A DNA stretch of 64,000 nucleotides from Ambrosia x helenae (GCA_030844895.1 CM061228.1:140542444-140606443), one strand, 5' to 3'; positions 12,032 to 22,593 are shown, counted from the stretch's first letter. Translations and numbers: made by a program. The notes: a model not told the origin generated them from the letters alone.

Positions 12032-12638
12032 TGTTGAAATAATGTGTTCAAATGTTGGGCTTATTATATCGTCCAGGTCTATTGGGCTTTTGTTATTATT
12101 ATTATTGCAGGTCAATTGTTGTATGGGCCGGTGTTGGTATTTGGGCTTTGCTTAAAGGGCTTAAAAGCCTGATCCATTTGCGGAATGATCTGTGCCGTTT
12201 ATTTTGACGATCCGTGTGATGGCTTGATCGTGTGGTCTCTATTGAGAGAGATTGTGTTTCTCTCTGGAAGATTCTTGAGCTCTGTATAAAAAGGCTTCTC
12301 GTCTCTCGTGCACAAGTTTACAGCTCATTTTCTTTGTATTTTCTTATTTGTATCCTCTCGTCTTCTTTACACCTTTCTAGGGTTTTCTGTATTTGTCTTT
12401 GTACGAACTCTTGTATTTCCTTAGTTAGGAGCTCAACTGATCTAATCAATCAGTTGATCCCTAACCTTTGTTCTTATTTAGATCTCTACGATTGTAGAGA
12501 TCTAGGGTTTGGTTGGGTACATTTTTGGGTTGGTAATAATAAGATTTTGTCACCGTTTTTCTGTCGCTTATCTTTGTGTTGATATTGTATGTTTGTGGTT
12601 GATTGTCTTTGTTAAGATTAGATTCATAGTTTTCTACA
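12032..12638 (+). repeat. Copia-1 3' LTR
   Basis: 607 bp and nearly identical to the 5' LTR. Differences seen: one T fewer in a T run, one C fewer in a C run, and one A/C substitution (TCTATATTG versus TCTCTATTG). Confidence 0.92.
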
Positions 12639-13165
12639 GCAACCTTCCTAGCTTCCGCATTCAAACCACCTGTCCTGGAACGAATCCACTATCTCTCAGC
12701 CCCACCAGTGGGGACACCCTAGTGAGATTAACACACGCGTGCTTACCCCCCGCCCAGCCAAACACAAGGACGTCCGCAGGACGCAGGGTAGATCTTCCCT
12801 CTCGTGGGTCTGTCAGAAAGTTAACAGGGGCTTCTTTCTTGGCTGAGATCCCGGCACGCCTAAGCACATCCCATAAAACATCTCTAACCCAGTCATGACG
12901 ATACTTAAACCCCGGCAATTCCTTACAGTGAAGGGCATGCTCGCCAAATCTATCCAAACATGTTTTTTTACAGATGGGGCATGAGCTGTCTGGCGAAAAA
13001 AGGGAACTCATGAGACGGTATTTAAGGATGGCTCGGTATTCAACTGCTGACATCCGTTGCCCAAGACCTTCAATGGGTGCAACGGTCAAAAAATCCTGGG
13101 CATGAGCCCCTTTGAGACAAGCCAAAACTGTCTTTTGATGCGGGTCATATCGAACCGCTCCTCCA
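12639..13165 (-). pseudogene. LINE-like pol C-terminal region (split copy A, 5' part)
   Basis: Minus-strand frame encoding a post-RT region: HAQDFLTVAPIEGLGQRMS, then a zinc-finger-like CPIC...EHALHC motif, YRHDWVRDVLWDVLRRAGI, LRPADVLVFGW and ACVNLTRVSPLVGL. The C...C...H...C cluster followed by a basic helix and a PAD...D pair resembles the layout at the C-terminus of R2-type non-LTR elements (zinc finger plus restriction-like endonuclease). That reading is inference. It continues at 6234 going down. The 5' end is truncated at about 13165. Confidence 0.75.
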
Positions 13166-13700
13166 TATCAATTTAAATCTTGGAGATTATTAGGAACAAA
13201 TACTTGAATTTGTAATGACCATTAAAATCTTGAAATTAGAGAATGTGACTTGGGGTTTCAGGCATCGGTCGTTTGATCTTCTCATACCGTAGATTTAATC
13301 CCTTTAACATTGACTTTAGATAGAAAAGAATAACTCTATACACGATGAGTCATGAGCGGACAATACAACTCACTACTATCTACATAAATGAGTATCACTA
13401 ATCGAAGAGTGATTATTAATGAATCTTTGATGGAAACCGCATAACAAAAAAAACTGTAATTATAATGTTATGGTCGGTAATCAGTCGGTAATTACCAATT
13501 GATTACGACAAGACTTTCCAATCCATTGGAGGGAAATTTACCAACTGCATATCCATTGCTAATCCGTCGGTATTGACATGACATGATTTTTTTTACACAA
13601 ACCCTGCTTAAGCTTTTCAAAGTTGTATTAACATATTTTCTGGTATTGATGTCAAAAGGTACAATTTTTCAAAATAAAACTTGGTTTTCAATAAAATTTA
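13166..13700. other. Intergenic with CACTA-like subterminal sequence
   Basis: No gene. Between about 13440 and 13590 there are TCGGTAATT and CCGTCGGTA motifs on both strands, as in CACTA subterminal regions, but neither end was found. Confidence 0.35.
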
Positions 13701-13702
13701 TA

Positions 13703-14094
13703 CTAGCTTATACTCGGGAGCGTCCGGGTTGAGAAATTTAAGTAAAGTGAATAAAATTAGAAGTATCTAAACTATAAAAATGACATCTATATAGCAATTA
13801 CCTGTTGGAGAGCGTCCCGGGTTGAAAAATCTAATATGACATAATAAAATATCTAATATGACATGAGAGAGAAAATAATAAAGTTTTAATATTTACATTT
13901 AGTAGATTAGGTATTTAATAAATTATGTTAAATCATATTTAAATCATATTTATTTATTTTTTTAATTGGTCTAGAGTTGCCTCATCACATCCTATGTGGC
14001 ATCTCTCAAAAGAAAGATTGCATAATATTATGACATGTAATCAAAAATGCTTTAGTTTATTATATATATAGATATAGATATAGATTATAACGTA
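13703..14094 (-). mobile_element. Small non-autonomous Helitron (H1)
   Basis: On the minus strand it starts TCTATATCTATATC (14094) and ends with a GC-rich hairpin just before CTAG (13703-13706), between host A and T, as expected for Helitrons. Its left part matches the element at 24831-25927, which shares the CTAGCTTATAC...CGGGAGCGTCC terminus. The exact 5' end is uncertain by a 6-12 nt repeat unit. No ORF. Confidence 0.6.
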
Positions 14095-14155
14095 GACAAA
14101 GTTAAAACAAAATGGTGTAGTTAGATTTTTGAAAACTATTATAAAGTACATGTTA

Positions 14156-15460
14156 TTATCCGTGAATTGGCAAAGCGAAGGGCATCGTGCGCGGTTGAAC
14201 TTATGAAACTCTTGCCCTGCCTTAGGGATCCCCAGAGTGAACTCCTCTTACTCAGGTCCTGTATGGGGGTTGCTAAGTTGCTTTTTGGGTTACGGACCTG
14301 CCAACCCCTATGATGGATGAAGCAGTGTCATGTTTTGACAAGGGTTTAAGGGAAGCCATTGAAGACATAGTGGTGTGGGGGGGGGGGGGGGCTTTCTTTG
14401 GTGACCTGCAATGGCGGATGGCGTCTTTGCCGATGCGTATGGGAGGATTAGGGCTCCTCTCCGCGAAGGATGTCGGCATGTATGCGTTTTCGGCTCAGAC
14501 TTGGACTACGTGCAGGCCCTCGAAAAGCTAAATGACTATCTCCCAGGTTTTGATATTGGCGGTTTTTCTAACAAGGACACCGCCCCCAAAGCCTCAGAAA
14601 ACTTTGGCGAATGCCCTTTTTGGCAAAATCGCTCAGAGCCTGGGTGAAGTTTTTAGTTTGTGCCCTCGTCAGAGGGGCAGTTATTGAATGCTTGCAAAGC
14701 CCCCACGCCCAAGATTTCCTGACTGTTATCCCGATCGAAGGTCTAGGCCAAAGCATGTCCGCCATTGAATACAGAGCCATTCTTAAATATCGTCTGATGA
14801 TCCCCATGTACCAGGAGGATGGAATATGCCCGATTTGCCGTAAGGTCTGCATGGATGAATACGAGGAACATGCAGCTCATTGTAAGGAGTTACCCGGTTT
14901 CAAATATCGGCATGATTGGGTTCGAGGCATTCTGTGGGACATTTTAAGACGGGCTGGGATCTCAGCCAAGAAGGAGGCCCCTGTGAACTTCTTCTCGGAT
15001 CCAGCAGAAGGGAGATCCACTCTGCGACAGCAGATCTCCTTGTCTTTGGGTGGGCCGGGGGGAAGCATGCTTGTGTTGACCTGACGGGTGTATCTCCCCT
15101 AGTTGGGTTGAGGGATAGTGGCTTTGTAGCAGGGCAAGCGGTGCGAAAAGCAGAGGAAAAAAAGGTAGAAAAACATGCTAAAGCCTGCGAGGAGAACCAA
15201 CACGTTTTTGTGCCCTTGGCCTTTGATACCTTTGGCTCATTTGCACCGGAGGCTACCCGTTTCCTGACCAGGGTCCAACGGGTTATTCATAGTAGTGCCT
15301 CGGCTTCGGGTGGGCATGGTTACGTTTTTAGTAGATTAGGATTTGCTATTCAGAAAGGGGTGGCAGCGCAGCTTGTTGCTCGCCTGCCGGTTATTTTGAT
15401 GTAATTTTCCTTGTTATTAATATCGATGTTAAATTAAAACTTAAAAATAAATAAATAAAA
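14156..15460 (+). pseudogene. LINE-like pol C-terminal half (copy B)
   Basis: 5'-truncated copy covering the post-RT region: RSCMGVAKLLFGLRTCQP, FFGDLQWRMASLP, MGGLGLLSA, then the same CPIC...H...C finger, RHDWVRGILWDILRRAGI, ADLLVFGWAGGKHACVDLTGVSPL and the conserved C-terminus ending in stop at 15402-15404. Frames shift at the G15 run 14377-14391, near 14500-14640 and near 15028. It lies on the opposite strand to copy A, with an A/T-rich tail after the stop. Confidence 0.78.
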
Positions 15461-16380
15461 TTATTTATGGATATATCAAGAGTCAAGACTACCCCATTTT
15501 CACATATGTTTACCATTGTTTCTAAATAAATAAATAAAACAATATCGAATAAGGGCCGATACATATGGTACTAATTAACTGAATCGTAAACAGACTAGGC
15601 TAGAGGGTAAACTCATAACCTGCGTAAAATGGACAAATATTATTGCAGTCTTGGGCCTTCTTTGTTTGGACAATGCTATCGTCTTATCCCGAATGATACA
15701 TGGGGTAATCCCCAATAAACTGTTATGAATAAGGCCCAAATAGTATCGGTTTAATTTATTTTTATCTCAGCTAACATTCGATATGACTAATGACCGCAAA
15801 TGACATTTGAGTCTAGTGGCATTAGATGTCTATCCCAGTAAATTGTTGTGAGTTCGAGCTCCATAAACTTGCAACATGTGGATTTTAAGATTTCAAGAGT
15901 AGATTTCAAGCGGTATATGTTTGCCGTTTTAAGAAAAAAGAAGAGCGAGTGTATCTGTTATCATTCAATTAGGCCGAGTCGTTAAATTTAATAAAACTAT
16001 TAGAAAATAAAAGGTTACAAAATTATTAGTAAATAAAAGGTTATAGTATAATTTTTTTTCTTACTATGAGTAATAGCTACAAACCAATATTACAGTTACA
16101 ATTTTATTGTTTCCTTACAACATAAACACAAACCACAAAATACAAAGCAAATCTCAATACTAATTAAACAGATCAACCGAGTATTTGAAGACTAAACAAC
16201 CATACACAAACGGATCGCTCACCTTACCGAACCCCGGTCAGACCGGCCGGCCCGATCTGTTTATGAAAACATTGCAAAACACACACACATTTTTATTATT
16301 AACGTTCACTTCTTGCGGCTGTTTATGACTTCTGATCGTATCCGATCTCCGAAACATGAACACCGCTGTCACCTCCTATA
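15461..16380. other. Intergenic with possible SINE
   Basis: No gene. At about 15808-15862 there are box A-like (GAGTCTAGTGGCATT) and box B-like (GTGAGTTCGAGCTCC) sequences spaced as in tRNA-derived SINEs. The rest is AT-rich. Confidence 0.4.
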
Positions 16381-16382
16381 AG

Positions 16383-17837
16383 TTATTCATGACCACCTGT
16401 CGGAGCTTTTCTAACATCACGACTACTTTCTCCGCCACCGGTTGATGTTTGCTGCGGTTTCGGGCCTTTCGACTTGGGCTTTATATCCAGGTTTTCCCTA
16501 GCAATTTTAGCAAGCAATTTTGCAGCCAATGGTACCCCATCACACCTCTTAAGCAATTCCTCTTTGATTTGATCCAACTCATCCTTAGGAAATTCCATCT
16601 CATCATCATCGTATCCGATCACCGCATCTTTAAATATCTCGTAGATGATCTCGGGTTTGAGTGGCTCCATATGCTCCAAACTAACATTTTCTCCAAACAT
16701 TTTTTGTAGTAATTCCTTAGACCTACTTGACGAAATGACTGCTCCACCATACCCTTTAGTCAAACCATATGCCAAGTCCTTCCCTAAGTTCTCATCAAAC
16801 CGGCCCTTTCCCGTCAAGTTATAGAAGAATTTGTCATCATTCCATGCATCATCAAGAACAATCAGATACCTTTTGCCAATCAGTTGCAGCCTGAGAAGAA
16901 GAATCAGTTTCCTGAGTCCATTTTCTTTTGCATTATCAATGACTTCATCTTCTATCCCCAAACCATGCAAAATCCTGACAACAATCTCCTCTTTGTAGGG
17001 CTTCTTTTCGTCTTCTTTTCGCTTGGATAAACATACCCAAATCCTTGGAGAGAAATGTTCTTTCACAAACTTATTGCCAAAAAGACTTTGACAAAAAGTG
17101 GTTTTTCCAATTCCTGGAGCACCCACAACTCCAAACACCTTAAACGGAGCATCGGTGTTTTGCATGACAAGCTCTCTCACCGCTGTCAACACCCTGTGTT
17201 CAATACCATGAACTTTCCTTGGTTCATGCCTTGAACTCCATCTATACATCTCTTGGGTGTGTTTTGTAAAAGCTTTGTGAACGGATTGTTCTTGATCAAT
17301 TTCGCTACTAACAGACTCGCCATCAGCGCCTATTGAACTAGATTCTTTACTAGGACTGGCCTCCTTCTTAATCTTCCTTAAGCTTTTCTTGATGTTGGAT
17401 TGTTCTTGATCAGGTTCGCTACGAACAGACTCTTCATTAACGCCTCTTGAACTGGATTCTTTAATAGGACTGGTCTCCTTCTTAATCTTCCTTAAGCTTT
17501 TCTTGATGTTATCAATAGCTTTGCTTTTCTTGATGTTATCACGAGCGTCATAAACATCTTTGGGGGAGAATGACGCTTGAATCTTGTTAATCTGATGACA
17601 TTCAGTCACCAAATTGTTGAGTGTATAAAGATTGCCTCTTCTTATACCCAACCACTCATCTTTCTTATATCTCGGGTTTCTAGTTTCTCGCAGATAATTC
17701 AACGCATTTCCAAACTCAGTTTTAAATGAGTATGGTGCGGCCATTAGATTCTTCGGCTCATCTAAGACATCGATGGCCTTACTGATTTTGTCTACTAGAA
17801 ATTGATCAACTACATTTTCTTCATTCTCTTGAGCCAT
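16383..17837 (-). CDS. NB-ARC (disease-resistance-type) protein lacking LRRs
   Basis: Intact single-exon, 484-residue protein starting at ATG 17837. NB-ARC domains are ATP/ADP switches of intracellular plant immune receptors. Motifs seen: P-loop GAPGIGKTT (239-247), kinase-2 YLIVLDDAW (324-332), RNBS-B-like AVISSSRS (366-373) and GLPL-type CDGVPLAAK (432-440). The N-terminal ~100 residues are helical and could be a degenerate coiled-coil; there is no TIR or RPW8 signature. Residues 110-147 and 148-185 are a tandem duplication of a Lys/Ser/Glu-rich linker (IKKSLRKIKKE...DQEQS). The chain stops about 45 residues after GLPL, so ARC2, the MHD motif and LRRs are missing. It may be a truncated receptor or an adaptor-like protein. 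No frame damage is visible. Confidence 0.85.
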   Translation of the reverse strand: MAQENEENVVDQFLVDKISKAIDVLDEPKNLMAAPYSFKTEFGNALNYLRETRNPRYKKDEWLGIRRGNLYTLNNLVTECHQINKIQASFSPKDVYDARDNIKKSKAIDNIKKSLRKIKKETSPIKESSSRGVNEESVRSEPDQEQSNIKKSLRKIKKEASPSKESSSIGADGESVSSEIDQEQSVHKAFTKHTQEMYRWSSRHEPRKVHGIEHRVLTAVRELVMQNTDAPFKVFGVVGAPGIGKTTFCQSLFGNKFVKEHFSPRIWVCLSKRKEDEKKPYKEEIVVRILHGLGIEDEVIDNAKENGLRKLILLLRLQLIGKRYLIVLDDAWNDDKFFYNLTGKGRFDENLGKDLAYGLTKGYGGAVISSSRSKELLQKMFGENVSLEHMEPLKPEIIYEIFKDAVIGYDDDEMEFPKDELDQIKEELLKRCDGVPLAAKLLAKIARENLDIKPKSKGPKPQQTSTGGGESSRDVRKAPTGGHE

Positions 17838-18319
17838 TTATGACACACCCAATAAAAATAATTTGAAATATTAATGTTTGAAAGATTAATGTTTGTTGGA
17901 GGGAATGATGTATTTAAAAGGGTTGAGATGCTTTTCTTGCTGAAATTGAAAGATAAAAAGAAGCCTTGTGATGCTTCTTGTTTTATCACTCCTTTCTTTA
18001 TTAAAATGTACAAGTTAAGTTTGAGCATGTGAAACATGTACATATATTTTGCATGATTAAGCACATTTTGGTCACTAGGTTTAGATGCTTGGTTAGGGAT
18101 GGTAATTAGGAGTAAGAGATGATACAATGTAGTAGATCTTGGTTTGTAAACAATTATTGTTATTGCTAATATTTTTTGTCACATAAACTATGGCTCAAAA
18201 AGAGAAAGCCTTAACATAAAAAATAAAGGAAAAGAAAAATTCCAGAATGAGTTCCAAGACTATTACACAAGATAGGAATATATTTTTTTTATGCATTATC
18301 GTATTCTTTTTACTTTGCA
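17838..18319. other. Upstream region of the NB-ARC gene
   Basis: AT-rich, presumed 5' UTR and promoter of the minus-strand gene. A TATTTAAAAGGG TATA-like stretch on the plus strand lies at about 17911-17922, but orientation and use are unproven. Confidence 0.35.
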
Positions 18320-18625
18320 AAAGTAGTCGTCGTCATCATCATCATACTCAGTTAATCCCACCTATAGCAAAGCTAAGATAGGGTCTGAGGAGGGTAAGAT
18401 GTAGACAGTCTTACCTCTACCCCTAAGAATAGAGAGGCTGCTTCCAGTGAGACCCTCGGCTCGATGTGGTTTGGTATCAAACCTTGGACATAAAGCACAG
18501 AACACTTAGCAATCGGGACAAACCCGATCGGTGCATGTACCCCTTTGTCTTTTGGTTATCCACGCCACCACATGATGCATGATTAACTGTCCGTCGTTTT
18601 TAACGTTATTTTCACGAAATTAGTA
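18320..18625 (-). repeat. SINE-like element with RTE-type 3' tail
   Basis: Minus-strand element whose 3' end is GTGGGATTAACTGAGTATGA followed by (ATG)n and (ACG)n at 18324-18345. Its body (GGGGTACATGCACCGATCGG, GGTTTGATACCAAACCAC) matches 28715-28978 and 55965-56180. Its 3' part (GAGCCGAGGGTCTCAC ... CTCAGACCCTA) matches the LINE tail at 54660-54816, as expected of SINEs that borrow a partner LINE's 3' end. Confidence 0.6.
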
Positions 18626-18819
18626 AAATAACGTTAAAACTAGTGCAACTTTACTTTTGCCCCCAAGGGCCACACATATATACATTATATGCGCACACCG
18701 TAAGTGGGGCATAAAGTATTAGAATTAATAATTTGGGTAATAAGTTATTTATTAACCATATGATACAAAGGTCCATCAATAAAGGAGCTCCTAAATTACA
18801 CGTTTTAACATAATTACAT

Positions 18820-18971
18820 GGTGGCAGTCGGTCACAACTTAGCGAATTCGGACACAATTATTTACCTGAGCTAAATCAATCGCAACATACTAGCTACCGT
18901 GTTCCATTGCTAAGTTTGTCACATCTTAGCGACGGTTTATATCCATCGCCAACCCTAGTTTTGTAGTAGTG
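18820..18971. mobile_element. CACTA-like terminus
   Basis: Ends GTTTTGTAGTAGTG (to 18971), which on the minus strand is CACTACTACAAAAC, a typical plant CACTA terminal repeat. It is preceded by TTAGCGACGG/TCGCCAA subterminal motifs. The partner end was not found. Confidence 0.4.
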
Positions 18972-19244
18972 ATGTGAACCACAATAACCTGTGTTTTATC
19001 TTGAAACGATTTATATCATGTAAATAGGTAAATACTTGAATAAAAGTCTATCTAAAAATGAGATATTATTTTACTTTAGATACATAGAATATACAAAGTG
19101 TTGTATTTTTTGTACATACAGAGTATTTATAACTTTTTTGCTTAAAAAATTAGATAGATTAATGTAGGAGTTTTAGCATGGAATGTCATATGTAGAGAAC
19201 CATGAATCACGATTGGGCTCCATCCATACTTCCCTAGCGAGGGT

Positions 19245-19410
19245 CAGTGGCGGATCTAGGCCACAAAATCAGTAGTAACGTTTTTCATTTTTTTCATTTT
19301 AGTAGCAACGTTTTCCAAATTTCGTAAAAAAAAAAACAAATTTTCCACTACGCGCGCGAAGTTGAGCCACAACGTCCGCAACCCCTGCTCTTGAAGTATG
19401 TCCGCCCCTG
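19245..19410. mobile_element. hAT-type MITE (166 bp)
   Basis: Ends CAGTGGCGGATC and GTCCGCCCCTG are inverted repeats with 8-bp duplications GCGAGGGT (19237-19244) and GCGAGGGC (19411-19418). Non-coding. The same terminal type occurs at 60895-61065. Confidence 0.75.
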
Positions 19411-19692
19411 GCGAGGGCACTTCTTTTTGTTATATTTCTTAGCCAACATACAAGAAACAAGTCATATTTGACAAACATGAGTTTGGCATTTTATCAAACA
19501 CCTTGAGTGCATTATCCAACAACCCATGTTTTTTTTTTTTTTTTTTTGGAACAAAAAATCCAGCAAGACCACATTAAACAATCACCTAAAACAAATCAAT
19601 GAAATGCTTGTGGCTGAAATCCGATTGCAACCCAAAAAATGAACCCGCTGATCTATTAAAACAGAGCAAAAATATTAAGGAAGAATAGGGAT

Positions 19693-19764
19693 TGAACCTG
19701 ACGTGAATCGAACACGCAACCTTCTGATCTGGAGTCAGACGCGCTACCATTGCGCCACAGATCC
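19693..19764 (-). tRNA. tRNA-Trp (CCA)
   Basis: 72-nt cloverleaf on the minus strand: acceptor GGATCTG pairs with CAGGTTC; D-arm box A is TGGCGCAATGGTAGCGC; anticodon loop CTCCAGA carries anticodon CCA; the T-arm box B is GGTTGCGTGTTCGATTCACG. No intron, and CCA is not encoded. A T-run for Pol III termination lies about 20 nt downstream. Identical to the gene at 22522-22593. Confidence 0.93.
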
Positions 19765-20154
19765 TTCCTTATGCCTTATGGCTTATCTTTTTCTACTTAA
19801 CTAATATGCTAACTTATTCGTCAAATTCGAATCAACGACATCATGGTAAGCTAAAGCCATAGTCAAGCAAAAAAGAAAAATGGTGATAATAATTAGTACA
19901 AGTTTAGCAAGGCTGCAAGATTATATAAAGACTCACCTAAGATGGTATGTTATGATAATTTCAATAACTGGTATTTATGATTTGGTTTTAATTGCATATG
20001 TATAAATAATTTAATCACCGGCCCTAAAAATTAAAGTGCCTGACGAGCTGCAAAAAATTGTGCCCCGTAGCCTTAGCTGTAGGCCTTAACGAAATAAATA
20101 ATGTAACTATTTTTTAAGCTACGATTAAAGTAATATCAAATTATATTTCCCACT

Positions 20155-20275
20155 TAGGTTGTAGTCTAACGGTAGAGGGAACAAACCCTCTTGGGGGAGG
20201 TTGGGAGTTCGAATCCCACAAAATGTGAAAATATAAATGGGTGAAAGTTTAGAAATTAAAAAAAATTGTTTCATA
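20155..20275 (+). repeat. tRNA-derived SINE candidate
   Basis: Box A-like TAGTCTAACGGTAGAG (from 20162) and box B-like GGGAGTTCGAATCCC (20203-20217) at tRNA spacing, followed by an A-rich tail (AAATTAAAAAAAATTG). No matching anticodon arm, so not a tRNA gene. Confidence 0.5.
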
Positions 20276-20671
20276 ACAAAAATAAAAGTAAAATGAAGTC
20301 AAAACCAACTGGTAAAAAGCAAAAACAACTAAGTGTGAGCCATCTTAATTTCATCTTCTTCATCCTCTCTAGTCCTACACTAATTAATAAATCTGCAAAT
20401 TTTTTTTCTCAAACCATTTCATTTTCTTTTTTAATTCTTAACCTCTCTCAACATTTCTTTAATTTCTGTTTTATATAAACTACCATTTACTTTAATTAAT
20501 ACTTGATTAACAATTTTGGGGCTCAAACATACAAAAATCAATCGAATTAATAACATAACTATTAAGAAAACTTAGATTGTTGGAGGGTCAATGTGCCTCC
20601 GAGAAATTGGGCACAGGCCGGGAGTCATCCCTGCACCCCTTAAGGGCCGGCCATGAATTTAACTCACATTA

Positions 20672-20810
20672 TTTTTTTTTTACTGAAACTTTATAAATTT
20701 TCTTTAGTCACTAAATTTCATTCCATAAATGTGAAAATTACATCAAGATAGCAGACAAGTAAGCAACAAGCTGCGTCGCCACCCCGTTTTGTATAGCAGG
20801 CAAGCGGGCA
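20672..20810 (-). pseudogene. LINE-like 3' end (copy C)
   Basis: Short 5'-truncated copy: the last ~20 codons (GVATQLVAYL and stop, about 20748-20800), a 60-bp 3' UTR and a poly(A) tail seen as a T-run at about 20672-20683. Absent from half B of the duplication at this position. Confidence 0.6.
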
Positions 20811-21470
20811 ACTCACAGTATTGAACCGACAATAAAACTAACGTTTATGTTTTTTTTCTTCGGTTGTTTTTGTTGTAACAAATATGTTATATGTCGGAAA
20901 AGCTTTGCTCTTATAAATAACATATTAGTTATCGCTTAATCTTTTCGATTAATTTAAAAATATTGCTACTATTATATTTAGATTATTATGTTAAATTAGC
21001 TTGAATCAAGGTACTCACATCCAAACCGAAAAATATTTTTAGTAAACAAAGAAACTGCTCCGAACATTTACTAAAATCAAAAAGCCAGAATATCAGTCTT
21101 AGCCTTAGGTTCGATTTTAGCTCATAAGCCATAACTTGAACAAACCGGTACTCACCTATTTTTTGACATTCCAACTCATGTAACACAATTTATTAGATTT
21201 GTATGTTATCATTGTGATAAACCACATGCTGTTGGTTGAACCTGTTTAGACAATTTTTTTTTTTTTTTTTTTTTTTTTTTGTATCATTAATGTGTGACCC
21301 ATTTTTGACACATTTTAATTAGATGTGTATGTTATCATTGTGATAACTCAAATTGTGTTAAGTAATGTTGTGTTTACCGATCATGCCACAATTTTTCAGC
21401 TCTAAATAGCATATATTGTTCCTTAATTATTTGTATTTGGATTCAAATAATTGTAGATAGAACTTGCACT

Positions 21471-21700
21471 ACACTAGAAAAAGGAGCATTTGCAACGCCC
21501 AAAAACATTTGTATCGCTGCTAATCTAATTCTACAATGGCAGTCATGTCATTCGCCAAAACTTAAGAACTACCATGTTCCTCCACAATTGCTTACTCTCG
21601 CTGGTTCCATCGCAATATAGCGTATATATGGTGTCCCCTGACAAGTCCGTTAGTGACATTTATTTCCGTCGTTAATGCCTAGTCTTGTAATAGGGAGTTG
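21471..21700. mobile_element. CACTA-like non-autonomous element (uncertain)
   Basis: CACTACACTAGAAAAAGG at about 21470 resembles a CACTA terminus, and CGTCGTTAATGCCTAGTCTTGTAATAG near 21690 resembles the opposite subterminal end. The terminal match is imperfect. Confidence 0.35.
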
Positions 21701-21949
21701 TGAAGTACAGATTGGTTATATGTAGTCTTAGGTAAACTTGAAACAAATTCTATACAAAAAGGAAATATTGTTTTATTTTAGATATAATGGATAAATGGAA
21801 ATATAAAGTGGTGCATTTGTTTGTACAGACGAATGTATGTATACCTTTTTGTTTAAAAATACATAAAACGCTTAAATAATATATATACCATGAAACAAGT
21901 CATATAAGTTATCGCATTTTTACCAACGTTCAGTTGGGGCATTTTATCA

Positions 21950-22233
21950 GAGTCCATTCGTACCCCTGGCATTTGATACCTTTGGCGCCTTGGCACCGGA
22001 AGCCATTCGTTTCCTGACCAGAGTCCAACGGGTTATTAATAGCAGTGTCTCGACTCCGGGGGGGCAGGGGTTCGTTTTTAGTAGGCTAGGGTTTGCCGTC
22101 CAAAAAGGGGTGGCGGCGCAGCTTGTTGCCCGCCTGCCCGCTATCTTGATGTAATTTTTCGCAAATTTTTCTTTATTGAATATTATTAATCAAAGGTTAA
22201 CTTGACACGAAAAAAAAAAAAAAAAAAAAAAAA
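21950..22233 (+). pseudogene. LINE-like 3' end with poly(A) tail (copy D)
   Basis: 5'-truncated copy of the C-terminal coding end (PLAFDTFGALAPEAIRFLTR ... stop at about 22153), a ~55-bp 3' UTR and A24 (22210-22233). It is flanked by TTTATCA at 21943-21949 and 22234-22240. Half A keeps the uninterrupted site (GCATTTTATCAAACA at about 19486). Truncation, A tail and target duplication together show insertion by target-primed reverse transcription. Confidence 0.85.
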
Positions 22234-22521
22234 TTTATCAAACAACGGCTTTATTAAATAATAACCTAAGCATTGATACGATTGTTGCTGAAATCCGATC
22301 GCGTTTATAAACTCTTCCTAACTTATTTGAATTTTTTTACTTCAACGAATATGAGCTTTGATACGGTGATCGAAACAATATGTAGACATTACACTTGAAA
22401 AGTTGAAAGTAATAAGACAGATTAAAAAGCTCAGGCCACAAATCTTCTAAGACAGGAAACTTGAGAGAATGGTTTAATTGAAAATACTTTGAACAAAAAA
22501 AATAATAAAAATTAAAGGGAT

Positions 22522-22593
22522 TGAACCTGACGTGAATCGAACACGCAACCTTCTGATCTGGAGTCAGACGCGCTACCATTGCGCCACAGATCC
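22522..22593 (-). tRNA. tRNA-Trp (CCA), second copy
   Basis: Same 72-nt sequence as 19693-19764 and same strand, in the matching place of half B. Anticodon CCA in loop CTCCAGA; boxes A and B intact. A T-rich terminator follows within about 10 nt on the minus strand. The identity contrasts with the strongly diverged flanks. Confidence 0.93.

Larger units (their letters stand above)
6235..12638 (+). mobile_element. Full-length Ty1/Copia retrotransposon (Copia-1)
   Basis: 6.4-kb element bounded by LTRs at 6235-6843 and 12032-12638 and by the duplication GCAAC (6230-6234, 12639-12643). Order: LTR, primer-binding site, about 0.7 kb leader, gag, protease, integrase, RT, RNase H, polypurine tract, LTR, which is the Copia domain order. 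The LTRs differ by about one substitution and two 1-bp indels as read by eye, so it is young. It is inserted in a LINE-like copy on the opposite strand. Confidence 0.95.
18972..21330. repeat. Tandem segmental duplication, half A
   Basis: Matches half B (21700-23300) in order: AAACAAGTCATAT blocks (19451/21895), GCATTTTATCA (19485/21940), CTGAAATCCGATTGC (19612/22288), the tRNA-Trp gene (19693/22522), AATTTCAATAAC (19958/22856), TGTTATATGTCGGAAAAG (20884/22950), the GGTTCGATTTTAGCTCATAA block (21110/23120) and GTTGAACCTGTTTAGACA (21233/23232). Divergence between the blocks is high, so the duplication is old. Confidence 0.75.

Noticed and set aside
12509..12898. 129-codon plus-strand frame
   Set aside because: Spans the Copia-1 LTR end and the antisense of LINE copy A, so it is an artefact of the junction.
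20162..20217. Possible tRNA gene
   Set aside because: Boxes A and B are present, but no anticodon arm or acceptor pairing; a SINE head fits better.
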